This document shows, piece by piece, positions 16,798 to 23,766 of a DNA stretch of 29,671 bases. Source of the stretch: DATAAM01 sp036260075 (GTDB taxonomy: Bacteria; Actinomycetota; Acidimicrobiia; Acidimicrobiales; JAHWLA01); assembly GCA_036260075.1 (NCBI GenBank), contig DATAAM010000183.1:1-29671 (forward strand). Direction: 5' to 3'. The first letter of the stretch is position 1. Every line of letters starts with the position of its first letter. Both the position numbers and the translations under genes were made by a program. Under the pieces are notes generated by a model that made no database searches, had not been told where the DNA came from, and saw nothing but the letters and a program-made list of their open reading frames with translations.

Positions 16798-16848
16798 TCA
16801 TCCCCCGGTGTGGCCCGCCGGTCGTTGGGTGGGTTTCTTCCTGGGCAT
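16798..16848 (-). CDS. Possible 16-codon leader or small peptide ORF
   Basis: ATG at 16848 opens a 16-codon frame (MPRKKPTQRPAGHTGG) whose TGA lies 6 nt before the PLP enzyme start. It is very basic and ends Gly-Gly. Several codons (AGG, AAA, CAA, CGA) are rare in the neighbouring genes, and there is no clear ribosome-binding site, so it may be chance. If real it could be a leader peptide coupling translation, or a small scaffold peptide. Confidence 0.15.
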   Translation of the reverse strand: MPRKKPTQRPAGHTGG

Positions 16849-16889
16849 GTGCGCGTCCGTCTGTGCGGTGGGTGGTCGGGGCGAGGTGC

Positions 16890-17026
16890 CCCTCCCTGCT
16901 CGTGCAACTGGTACGCCGGACGGGATTCGAACCCGCATCTTTTGGTTTACAAGACCAAGGCTCTTAAGGCTTTCGCCCGTTTACCAATTGAGCTACCGGC
17001 GCTCGAGAGCGCACGAGCAGGGAGGG
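16890..17026. repeat. 16-bp perfect inverted repeat enclosing the tRNA
   Basis: CCCTCCCTGCTCGTGC (16890-16905) is the exact reverse complement of GCACGAGCAGGGAGGG (17011-17026). The arms sit 3 nt from the tRNA CCA end and 8 nt from its 5' end, so leader and trailer of the precursor could pair into a long helix stacked near the acceptor stem. An unpaired leader is the usual RNase P substrate, so maturation may be unusual. The alternative is terminal repeats of a tiny mobile unit, but I see no target-site duplication. Confidence 0.8.
16909..17002 (-). tRNA. tRNA-Thr(UGU)-like gene with an 18-nt D-loop insertion
   Basis: On the minus strand the 7-bp acceptor stem is GCGCCGG/CCGGCGT (G1-U72 wobble, then six Watson-Crick pairs), followed by discriminator A and an encoded CCA. 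The D-stem is GCTC/GAGC. The anticodon arm is TTGGT-CTTGTAA-ACCAA with anticodon TGT (Thr, codon ACA), the variable loop has 5 nt, and the T-arm is GCGGG-TTCGAAT-CCCGT. All invariant T-loop positions are present. The D-loop is 26 nt instead of about 8: after a normal AATTGGTA comes AACGGGCGAAAGCCTTAA, which can form a small GGGC-GAAA-GCCT hairpin. It may be a dedicated or decoy tRNA for the operon, an acquired tRNA, or a decaying copy. Arms other than the D-loop are fully paired, which argues against simple decay. Confidence 0.85.
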
Positions 17027-17034
17027 AACGCGGA

Positions 17035-17096
17035 GCGCCCGGCAGGGCGCGGGGCCTTATGTTCGCGAGCTGAATGTTCGCTCGCGGAGGCCCGCG
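17035..17096. promoter_or_regulatory. Hairpins and direct repeats upstream of the tRNA/operon
   Basis: The 232-bp divergent gap (17027-17258) lacks a gene. It holds GCGCCC-ggca-GGGCGC (17035-17050), a longer imperfect hairpin in which GGGCCT (17052-17057) pairs with AGGCCC (17088-17093) and CGCGAGC (17064-17070) with GCTCGCG (17080-17086), and a direct repeat ATGTTCGC at 17059 and 17074 (15-bp period). A further GCACCG/CGGTGC hairpin lies at 17171-17184. No convincing -35/-10 pair is visible for either direction. A regulatory role for a divergent promoter region is inference. Confidence 0.4.
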
Positions 17097-17258
17097 ACCG
17101 TATGGACGGTGCCTCGGCTGGCTGCCTCTCGGCTGTCGAGCGTCGCGTCCATGATCTCAGGTCCCCCCACGCACCGTTCGGTGCGGCAGAGTCGCATGAT
17201 ACCCACGCGGCCCTGTGTTGCCTAGCGCCTCGAACCGGTTTTTTGGGATTTTTTGTGC

Positions 17259-18017
17259 ATGGAGCGGGGGGAGCGCCGAGCGGCGTTGGAACGGTTCGAG
17301 CGTGCGGTGGAGCTGCCGCTCCTCGTGCTGGCCGTCGTCATGGTGCCGCTTCTCGTGCTGCCCGTCGCGGTCGACCTCTCGCCCGGCGCGGAGCAGGCGG
17401 TCGTCGCCGCCGACTGGTTCGTATGGGCGGCGTTCGCCTTCGAATACATCGTGCGGCTGGCGCTGACAGAGCGTCGGTGGCGGTTCGTCAGACGAGAGTG
17501 GCCCGACCTCCTGATCGTCGTGCTGCCGTTCCTGCGCCCGTTGCGGTTGGTCCGCTCGGCACGGGCGCTGCGAGCCTTGCGGCTGCTACGCCTCGTGGCC
17601 GCGCTCGGTGAGGTGAGCCAGGAGGCTCGACGGCTGCTCGTGCGCCACCGGCTCCACTACACCCTGCTCGTCACCTTGGTTGTCGTCGTCGGCGCCGCCG
17701 CCTTGGTGCTCGCAGTCGAGGACGGCAGCGCGGGAGCGATCGACGGCATCGACGACGCGCTCTGGTGGGCGATCACCACGGTCACCACGGTCGGCTACGG
17801 CGACACGTTCCCGGTCACGGCCGCGGGCCGGGCCATCGGGGCCTTCCTCATGGTGGCCGGCATTGCCCTGTTCGGCGTGCTGACGGCCAACCTCGCCGCG
17901 TTCCTGCTGGAGCGAGCGCCGGCTGAGGCGGAAGCCGACGTCGAGGCGGCCGCCGACGACCGCCTCGACGAGATCCTCCGTCGCCTGGACGCGATCGAAC
18001 GCCGCCTGGACTCGTGA
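17259..18017 (+). CDS. Voltage-gated-type potassium channel
   Basis: The 252-residue product has six-transmembrane channel features: hydrophobic S1 (about 18-38), S2-S3 region (48-92), an S4-like helix with Arg at every third position (93-112, RPLRLVRSARALRALRLLRL), a pore helix and the K+ selectivity filter TTVGYGD (166-172), and a last helix near 180-205. The C-terminus is an acidic then heptad-like segment (DRLDEILRRLDAIERRLDS), a likely coiled coil that may assemble the tetramer. I chose the ATG at 17259; a TTG at 17253 is in frame but unlikely. There is no clear Shine-Dalgarno; two T6 tracts (17239-17244, 17249-17254) precede it, so leaderless or weak initiation is possible. It is divergent from the tRNA/operon and has no evident link to it. 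Confidence 0.9.
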   Translation: MERGERRAALERFERAVELPLLVLAVVMVPLLVLPVAVDLSPGAEQAVVAADWFVWAAFAFEYIVRLALTERRWRFVRREWPDLLIVVLPFLRPLRLVRSARALRALRLLRLVAALGEVSQEARRLLVRHRLHYTLLVTLVVVVGAAALVLAVEDGSAGAIDGIDDALWWAITTVTTVGYGDTFPVTAAGRAIGAFLMVAGIALFGVLTANLAAFLLERAPAEAEADVEAAADDRLDEILRRLDAIERRLDS

Positions 18018-18106
18018 TCGGCGGCGGAACTCGCGCTCGGCGCCACGCTCGGCCGCACCGCCCGTGGGCACCGTTCCGCCTCTGTGCCGCACGGACGGGG
18101 TAGACC

Positions 18107-19720
18107 ATGCGCATGCGCTGGGTGGTCCGTTCCCTGTTGGTGCCCGTCGTCGTCCTCCTCACCGCGGCGGCGCCGCCGTCGGAGCCGCCGGGGCAGGCGA
18201 AGCGGTCGGCCGACAGCACGACGACCACCACGACCACCACGACCGCCCCCGCGCCCGTCGCCGCGGCCGCCGTCGAGGACGGCCCGCCGGCCCACGCCGC
18301 CGCCCCGGCCCAGCAGGCCCAGCAGGCCAGGCAGGCCAGGCAGGTGAAGCAGGCGAAGGACGTGCGGGCCGCCGCCGTCGCCCTCACCATCGAGACGATC
18401 ACCTGGGACGTCATCGGCCTCGACAGCACCGACGTCAACGACGGGCCCAACGTCTATCCAGTCGGCGTGCGGGTGTGCGCCGGCGGCGGGGACGTGCACG
18501 GCATCACGCTCGGCTTCACATGGGACACGGCCAACCCCTACATCCAGCTGTTGAGCGCCTCCACCCAGTCGATCGACGTCCTGGCCGACGGCGCCTGCGT
18601 CGACCGCTACTTCTTCGTCGTCGTCACGCGCGACCCGGCGGCCTACGACACCGCCCGGGGCTACCACGTGACTGCCAACGCGCCGGGGGTCACGGCCGTC
18701 TCCACGCCCACACCCCGGCAGCTGTACGTCGAGCGGCTCCTGTCGCAGAACCGCAACGCCGTGCTGTCGATCAGCGGCCCGACGACCGTGTACCAAGGCG
18801 ACACCGTCACCTACACGGTCGAAGCCTCGACCGCGCCCAACGGCTACTCGCAGCTCGACACCTTCCTCAACCTGCTCAGCCCCATCTTCAGCCTGCTGGG
18901 CGTCGAGGTCGACTACGAGACGCCGCCGGGCGCGACCACGTCGTCGCCCTACGCCGACGCCTGCGGCTGGGACCCCGATCCGACCAGCCCCACCTACCGC
19001 AGCTGCCTTGGTACCGGGAAGGTGGGCGGCACGATCACAGGCACGTACACCGGGCTCGTCACCGGCACAGGCACCGCCTCGCTCACCACCGCGATCATCG
19101 ACGTGTCGGGGGCCAGCTACCACTACAACGCCGACTACGGGACGGCCCCGAACCTGCTCATGGTGGTGGCCCTGCCGTCGGCCGACCTGGCCGTCGAGAA
19201 GACCCCGGTGGGCGACTTCGTGGCCGGCGGCACCGGGGGCTACGTCCTCACCGTGACCAACCAGGGCCCGTCCGACTCGCCCGGCCCGGTGACCCTCACC
19301 GACACGCTGCCCGAGGGTATGACGTTCGTCTCCGCCGAGGGCGCGGGCTGGGAGTGCTCGGCGGCGGGCCGCACTGTCACGTGCACACATGCCGCGCCCT
19401 TGGGCCTGGGCCGGTCGTCGGCCGTCACGCTGCGGGTGGCCCTCGATCCCGCGCTGACCGGCCGCACGGTCAACGCCGTCACGGTGCGCGGCCCCGCCCG
19501 CGACCTCGACCCCCTCGACAACGCCGACAGCGCCGCCGTCGACGTCGAGGTGCCCCGCGCCACCGACACCGCCCGGGCCTCGCGGGACGCCGCCCGCACC
19601 GCCGGGGAGCCCGACGCCGGGGGCCTGCCCGCCACCGGAGGCAGCACGCTCGCCCTCACGGCGTTGGCCGTGGTGCTCCTCGCCGCAGGCGTGGGCCTGC
19701 GGCGGGCCGCCTCCCGCTAG
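18107..19720 (+). CDS. LPXTG-anchored surface protein with DUF11-type domain
   Basis: The 537-residue product starts with a signal peptide (about 1-30), then a poly-Thr/Ala/Pro linker and a Gln/Ala/Arg/Lys-rich stretch (about 35-85). A beta-rich domain of unknown type follows (about 90-360). About residues 365-485 resemble the DUF11 'conserved repeat' fold (ADLAVEKTPVGDFVAGGT, TNQGPSDSPGPVTLTDTLP). The C-terminus has LPATG (507-511), a hydrophobic segment and a short RRAASR tail, the classic sortase signal, so the protein is probably covalently attached to peptidoglycan. A second ATG lies two codons in. It sits 196 bp before mraZ and is likely a separate transcription unit. Confidence 0.85.
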   Translation: MRMRWVVRSLLVPVVVLLTAAAPPSEPPGQAKRSADSTTTTTTTTTAPAPVAAAAVEDGPPAHAAAPAQQAQQARQARQVKQAKDVRAAAVALTIETITWDVIGLDSTDVNDGPNVYPVGVRVCAGGGDVHGITLGFTWDTANPYIQLLSASTQSIDVLADGACVDRYFFVVVTRDPAAYDTARGYHVTANAPGVTAVSTPTPRQLYVERLLSQNRNAVLSISGPTTVYQGDTVTYTVEASTAPNGYSQLDTFLNLLSPIFSLLGVEVDYETPPGATTSSPYADACGWDPDPTSPTYRSCLGTGKVGGTITGTYTGLVTGTGTASLTTAIIDVSGASYHYNADYGTAPNLLMVVALPSADLAVEKTPVGDFVAGGTGGYVLTVTNQGPSDSPGPVTLTDTLPEGMTFVSAEGAGWECSAAGRTVTCTHAAPLGLGRSSAVTLRVALDPALTGRTVNAVTVRGPARDLDPLDNADSAAVDVEVPRATDTARASRDAARTAGEPDAGGLPATGGSTLALTALAVVLLAAGVGLRRAASR

Positions 19721-19791
19721 CCGAGCGCACCGCCGGCGCCGTCCTCTCGCCCTGCTGTCCCTGCGCGCCCGGAGTGGTGCGTCGGGGGCGG

Positions 19792-19843
19792 AAAGTGGGG
19801 TTGACGGGTGACACAGTGGGGCGTAAGGTGGCGAGAAGTGGCG
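19792..19843 (+). promoter_or_regulatory. Probable MraZ-binding GTGG repeats
   Basis: GTG(G)-type words occur at 19795 (AAAGTGGGG), 19808, 19816 (AGTGGGG), 19828 (GGTGG) and 19838 (AAGTGG), with the last three about one helical turn apart. MraZ proteins are known to bind direct repeats of short TGGG/GTGG-like words upstream of their own gene. The repeats overlap both promoter elements, so MraZ would probably repress its operon. Confidence 0.55.
19801..19829 (+). promoter_or_regulatory. Sigma-A-type promoter of the dcw operon
   Basis: TTGACG (19801-19806) and TAAGGT (19824-19829) are separated by exactly 17 bp, close to the housekeeping consensus. It lies about 88 bp before the mraZ GTG start, in the only sizeable gap ahead of the cluster. 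Confidence 0.65.
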
Positions 19844-19916
19844 CGAAGGGGAGGGGCAGGCGAGAGCCCCTCGGCCCCGGGCGCATCGAGGAGCACAGTG
19901 GGAGCACACGGTCCAA

Positions 19917-20339
19917 GTGGCGCGGTTCTTCGGGAGATACGAGCACTCGCTCGACCCCAAGGGGCGGGTGATCCTGCCCGCCAAGTTCCGCGCCGCCTTC
20001 GAGCGGGGGGGCTACCTCACCCAGTTCCACGATCGCTGCCTGGCCCTGTGGACGCCGGAGGACTTCGACAAGCAGATGGAGGCCATGGAACGAGCCGAGG
20101 AACAGGGGCGCACGGAGCGCAACCTGGCCCGGCTGTGGGCCCAGGGCACCCACGAGGTGGACGTCGACCGGCAGGGCCGCATCGCCATTCCGCAGTACCT
20201 GCGGGACTTCGCCCGGCTGGACGGCGACGTCCTCGTGAACGGGGCGATCACCCGCATCGAGCTGTGGAGTCCCACGATCTGGCAAGAGAAGGTGGCACCC
20301 TCGGAGGCACGCCTCACGGAGGACGAGGACGAGAGCTGA
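19917..20339 (+). CDS. mraZ: Transcriptional regulator MraZ
   Basis: The 140-residue product has the typical MraZ length and two SpoVT/AbrB-like repeats, DPKGRVILPAKFR (13-25) and DVDRQGRIAIPQYLR (82-96). The start is GTG (MARFFGRYEHSLD), supported by family alignment and a GGGAG about 12 nt upstream. It forms a ring-shaped DNA-binding assembly in other bacteria and controls the dcw operon. It is the first gene here, as usual. Confidence 0.95.
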   Translation: MARFFGRYEHSLDPKGRVILPAKFRAAFERGGYLTQFHDRCLALWTPEDFDKQMEAMERAEEQGRTERNLARLWAQGTHEVDVDRQGRIAIPQYLRDFARLDGDVLVNGAITRIELWSPTIWQEKVAPSEARLTEDEDES

Positions 20340-20461
20340 GCACGACCTGGCGCATGCGCTGCCCTTCGATCGGCAAGGTGGAAGATCCCTACTCCGCCCG
20401 CTTCTGCCTTCGTCGATCGGGGAGACAACCCGACGGCATCCCGCCGGTCGAGGGGCAGCGG
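20340..20461 (+). other. mraZ-rsmH spacer
   Basis: These 122 bp hold a GCGCATGCGC palindrome (20350-20359), two CGATCGG words, and GAGGGG as the ribosome-binding site for rsmH. The gap is wide compared with the overlapping junctions downstream, so RNA processing or a second promoter is possible. I see no clear promoter. Confidence 0.35.
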
Positions 20462-21397
20462 ATGAGCCAGGCGTTCGAGCACGAACCGGTGATGGCGAAC
20501 GAGGTCGTCGCCCTCTTCGGCGACGTGCCGCCCGGACTGGTGGTGGATGCCACCGTCGGGGGAGGCGGGCACGCTCGGGCCCTCCTGGGGGCTCATCCGC
20601 AACTTCGAGTGCTGGGGCTCGACCGAGATCCGGACGCGCTCGCCGCCGCCCGCACCGCCCTCGCGCCCTTCGGCGAGCGCGTCCGCCTCGTCCACGACCG
20701 CTTCGACCGCCTGGCCGACCACGTCGACGAGCCCCTCTCGGGCGCGCTGTTCGACCTCGGCGTCAGCTCGCACCAGCTCGACGCCGCCGAGCGGGGCTTC
20801 TCCTACCGCACCGACGCACCGCTCGACATGCGCATGGACCGCACCGCGGGCCGCACCGCCGCCGACGTGGTCAACGAGGCGAGCGAAGGCGAGCTGGCCC
20901 GCCTCTTCGCCGAGAACGGCGAGGCGCGCTTCGCCCGCCGCATCGCCCGCCGCATCGTGGCCTCGCGGCCGATCGCCACCACCGGGGAGCTGGCCACGGT
21001 CGTGCGCGACGCCATCCCTGCCGCCGCCCGCCGCACCGGCGGCCACCCGGCCAAGCGGGTGTTCCAGGCCGTGCGCATCGCGGTCAACGAGGAGCTCGAC
21101 GTCCTCCCCGGCACCCTCGACGCCGCAGTCGACCTGCTGGCCCCGGGCGGCCGCTGCGTGGTGCTCAGCTACCACTCGGGCGAGGACCGCATCGTGAAGG
21201 AGCGGTTCCGCCACGCCGCCACCGGTGGCTGCACGTGCCCGCCCCGCCTGCCGTGCGTGTGCGGCGCCGAGCCGCGCGTGCGGCTGCTCACCCGGGGTGC
21301 CCGCACCCCCTCGGCCGCCGAGGTGGCCGCCAACCCGCGTGCCGGCAGCGCCCGGCTTCGCGCCGTCGAACGGCTGGGGGAGAGGAACGAGCCATGA
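20462..21397 (+). CDS. rsmH: 16S rRNA (cytosine(1402)-N4)-methyltransferase RsmH
   Basis: The 311-residue product has the RsmH/MraW hallmarks: an N-terminal HEPVMANEVV, the SAM-binding loop VDATVGGGGHARALL, FDLGVSSHQLD, GFSYRTDAPLDMRMD and the C-terminal YHSGEDRIVKERF. It methylates N4 of C1402 in the ribosomal P site. The ATG at 20462 follows GAGGGG with 6-nt spacing. A Cys-rich patch (CTCPPRLPCVCG) is common in actinobacterial members. It overlaps ftsL by 4 bp. Confidence 0.97.
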   Translation: MSQAFEHEPVMANEVVALFGDVPPGLVVDATVGGGGHARALLGAHPQLRVLGLDRDPDALAAARTALAPFGERVRLVHDRFDRLADHVDEPLSGALFDLGVSSHQLDAAERGFSYRTDAPLDMRMDRTAGRTAADVVNEASEGELARLFAENGEARFARRIARRIVASRPIATTGELATVVRDAIPAAARRTGGHPAKRVFQAVRIAVNEELDVLPGTLDAAVDLLAPGGRCVVLSYHSGEDRIVKERFRHAATGGCTCPPRLPCVCGAEPRVRLLTRGARTPSAAEVAANPRAGSARLRAVERLGERNEP

Positions 21398-21882
21398 CGG
21401 CCACCCAGGTTGAACGCGTCCCGCGGCGCGCTCCAGCGCCCGCACCGGCCCCCGCGCCCAAGGCCCGGCCGCCCCTCCGCGTCGTCCGCGAGGAGGAGAT
21501 GCGGCGGGTCGTCGATCGACGGCGCCGGGCCCGGGCCGTCACCGGGTTGGTCGTGCTCGTCGTGGTCGGCGGGCTCTTCGGCCTGGTGGCGTCCCACGTC
21601 GTGCTCACCCAGGGCCAGTTCCGCCTCGAGCAACTGGAGCACCGGGCGGCCGAGGAGCAGGCCCGCTTCGAGCGGCTGCGGCTCCAAGTGGCGCAGCTGG
21701 AGTCGCCGGAACGGGTGGTGGCCGCCGCCCAGGAGCGCCTGGGGATGGTGGCGCCGCCGGGGGTGAAGTACCTCTCCCCGGTGGGTGCGGTCGACGGCTC
21801 CGCCGCCCCGCCCGCCGACGACAGCCTGGCCGCGGGAGACGACTGGACCACGGTGAAGCGGCACCTGGCGTCGAGGCCGTGA
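21394..21882 (+). CDS. ftsL: FtsL-like cell division protein
   Basis: The 162-residue single-pass membrane protein has a basic Pro/Ala-rich cytoplasmic tail (1-47), a transmembrane helix (about 48-70), a leucine-zipper-like coiled coil (about 75-110) and a short outer tail. Size, topology and position between rsmH and ftsI identify it as FtsL although primary sequence is poorly conserved. FtsL joins FtsB/FtsQ to activate FtsW-FtsI. Overlaps on both sides (ATGA, GTGA) imply coupled translation. Confidence 0.8.
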   Translation: MTATQVERVPRRAPAPAPAPAPKARPPLRVVREEEMRRVVDRRRRARAVTGLVVLVVVGGLFGLVASHVVLTQGQFRLEQLEHRAAEEQARFERLRLQVAQLESPERVVAAAQERLGMVAPPGVKYLSPVGAVDGSAAPPADDSLAAGDDWTTVKRHLASRP

Positions 21883-23756
21883 CGACCACCACCCGCACGC
21901 CTCCGAGGCAGCGTGCGGCTCGGCCCCCCAACCCTCCGCCGCGTCGGCCGTCCGCCGCCGTCGTGCGGCGCCGGCCGCAGCGCCGGCTCATCGGCCTCCT
22001 CGTCGTGATCGTGCTGGCGTTCGCGACGGTGGCGGCGCGCGTCACCCAGCTCCAGCTCGTGGCCCCCGATCGCTACGTGGCCGTCGGGGAGTCGCAGCGC
22101 GTCCGCAACGTGCAGCTGCCTGCCGAGCGCGGGACGGTGTTCGACCGCGAAGGCCGCGAGCTTGCGCTGTCCGTCCGCCAGTCGACGGTGTGGGCAGACC
22201 CGCGGCTGGTCAGCGACCCGCTCCGCGCCGCCGAGGCCCTGGCGCCGCTGTTGCAGGTGGACCAGCTCGAGCTGCAGTCGAAGCTGACGCAGGACAAGGC
22301 GTTCGTGTACCTCGCTCGCAAGGTCGACGACGAGACCGCCCAGCGCGTGCGCAACCTGGGGTTGCCGGGGATCTCGCTGCTCGACGAGCCCGAGCGCTTC
22401 CTGCCCGCGGGCGCCCTCGCCGCCCCGCTGATCGGCAAGGTCGGCCTCGACAACAACGGCCTCTCCGGCCTCGAGTCGCAGTACGAGAAGCAGCTGCGGG
22501 GCCTGCCCGGACAGGTGGTGGTCGAGCGCGACCCGCAGGGGCGCGACATCCCCGGCGGCGTCCGCAGCTTCCAGGCCTCGGTGCAGGGCGACGACCTCGT
22601 GCTCACCATCGACCGCGCCGTGCAGTACGAGCTCGAACGGGCCTTGGCGGGCTCGATCGTGCAGCACAGCGCCAAGGGCGGCATGGCGATCGTGATGGAG
22701 GCGCAGACGGGCGAGGTGCTGGCCATGGCCAACCTCACGCGCGCCGAGGACGGCACCGTCGGGCCTGCCGCCAACAACATGGCGCTCACCAACGTGTACG
22801 AGCCCGGCTCGGTCAACAAGATGATCACCGTGGCGGGCGCGCTGGAGGACAAGGTCGTCAAGCCCAATGAGAGGCTGCTGGTGCACGGCACCATCCGCGT
22901 CGCCGACCACACGTTCTTAGAGCACGACCCGCACCCGCCCATGGAGTGGTCGATCACCGATATCGTGGCCAACTCCTCGAACGTGGGCTCGATCATGATC
23001 GGCCAGCGCCTGGGCAAGACACGCCTCGACCACTACATGCGGGCCTTCGGGTTCGGGAAGAAGACCGGGCTGGGCTTCCCCGGCGAGTCGGCGGGCCTCC
23101 TGCTCGACCCCAAGAAGTACTCGGGCACCTCGATGGGCACCATGCCGATCGGCCAGGGCGTGGCCGTCACCGCCGTGCAGATGCTGGCCGCGTACAACAC
23201 CGTCGCCAACGACGGCGTGTACGTGGCGCCCAAGCTGGTGAAGGCCGTGATCGACAGCGACGGCAGCCGCAAGGACACCGAGCCGTCGGAGCGTCGCCGA
23301 GTGATCTCGTCCCGCACCGCCCGGCAGATGACGGCGATGCTCAACGAGGTGGTGCGGGTGGGCACCGGCACCCGGGCGGGCATCGACGGCTACACCGTCG
23401 CGGGCAAGACGGGCACCGCCCGCAAGCCATTGGAGAACGCCCGCGGCTACGAGGAAGGCGCGTACGTGTCGAGCTTCGCGGGCTTCGTGCCGTCGGAGCG
23501 GCCTGCGCTCAGCGCCATCGTGATCCTCGACGAGCCCTTCCCGATCTTCGGCGGCGTGGTGGCGGCGCCGGTGTTCGCCGACGTCATGCGCTACTCGCTC
23601 CGGCAGTACCGCATCCCCCCGCCCGCCCCGGCGGCGCCCCCTGCGGCGGTGCCCGCCGCCTCGGCAGCCGCCACCAAGGAGGTGGGCGAAGCGGGAAGCC
23701 CGTCGTCGGTGCCGCCCACTAGCATCGCCCCGACCCCCAGCACCCCCTCGCCCTAG
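21879..23756 (+). CDS. ftsI: Division-specific class B penicillin-binding protein FtsI (PBP3)
   Basis: The 625-residue product has a basic N-terminal tail, a transmembrane segment (36-54), a dimerisation/pedestal domain (about 60-230, starting RNVQLPAERGTVFDREG) and a transpeptidase domain with SVNK (catalytic Ser311), SSN (366-368) and KTG (510-512). It cross-links septal peptidoglycan with FtsW. A Pro/Ala/Ser-rich tail follows the catalytic domain (about 592-625). Start is GTG at 21879, overlapping the ftsL stop. Confidence 0.95.
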   Translation: MTTTTRTPPRQRAARPPNPPPRRPSAAVVRRRPQRRLIGLLVVIVLAFATVAARVTQLQLVAPDRYVAVGESQRVRNVQLPAERGTVFDREGRELALSVRQSTVWADPRLVSDPLRAAEALAPLLQVDQLELQSKLTQDKAFVYLARKVDDETAQRVRNLGLPGISLLDEPERFLPAGALAAPLIGKVGLDNNGLSGLESQYEKQLRGLPGQVVVERDPQGRDIPGGVRSFQASVQGDDLVLTIDRAVQYELERALAGSIVQHSAKGGMAIVMEAQTGEVLAMANLTRAEDGTVGPAANNMALTNVYEPGSVNKMITVAGALEDKVVKPNERLLVHGTIRVADHTFLEHDPHPPMEWSITDIVANSSNVGSIMIGQRLGKTRLDHYMRAFGFGKKTGLGFPGESAGLLLDPKKYSGTSMGTMPIGQGVAVTAVQMLAAYNTVANDGVYVAPKLVKAVIDSDGSRKDTEPSERRRVISSRTARQMTAMLNEVVRVGTGTRAGIDGYTVAGKTGTARKPLENARGYEEGAYVSSFAGFVPSERPALSAIVILDEPFPIFGGVVAAPVFADVMRYSLRQYRIPPPAPAAPPAAVPAASAAATKEVGEAGSPSSVPPTSIAPTPSTPSP

Positions 23757-23766
23757 GACGACCCCC

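Noticed and set aside
16909..17002. T-box riboswitch or tRNA-mimic leader rather than a tRNA gene
   Set aside because: All tRNA stems, the T-loop, a proper anticodon loop and an encoded CCA are present; no T-box consensus is visible. A secondary mimic role cannot be fully excluded.
16890..17026. Small insertion element defined by the 16-bp inverted repeats
   Set aside because: No transposase and no target-site duplication at the outer edges; kept only as an alternative to leader-trailer pairing.
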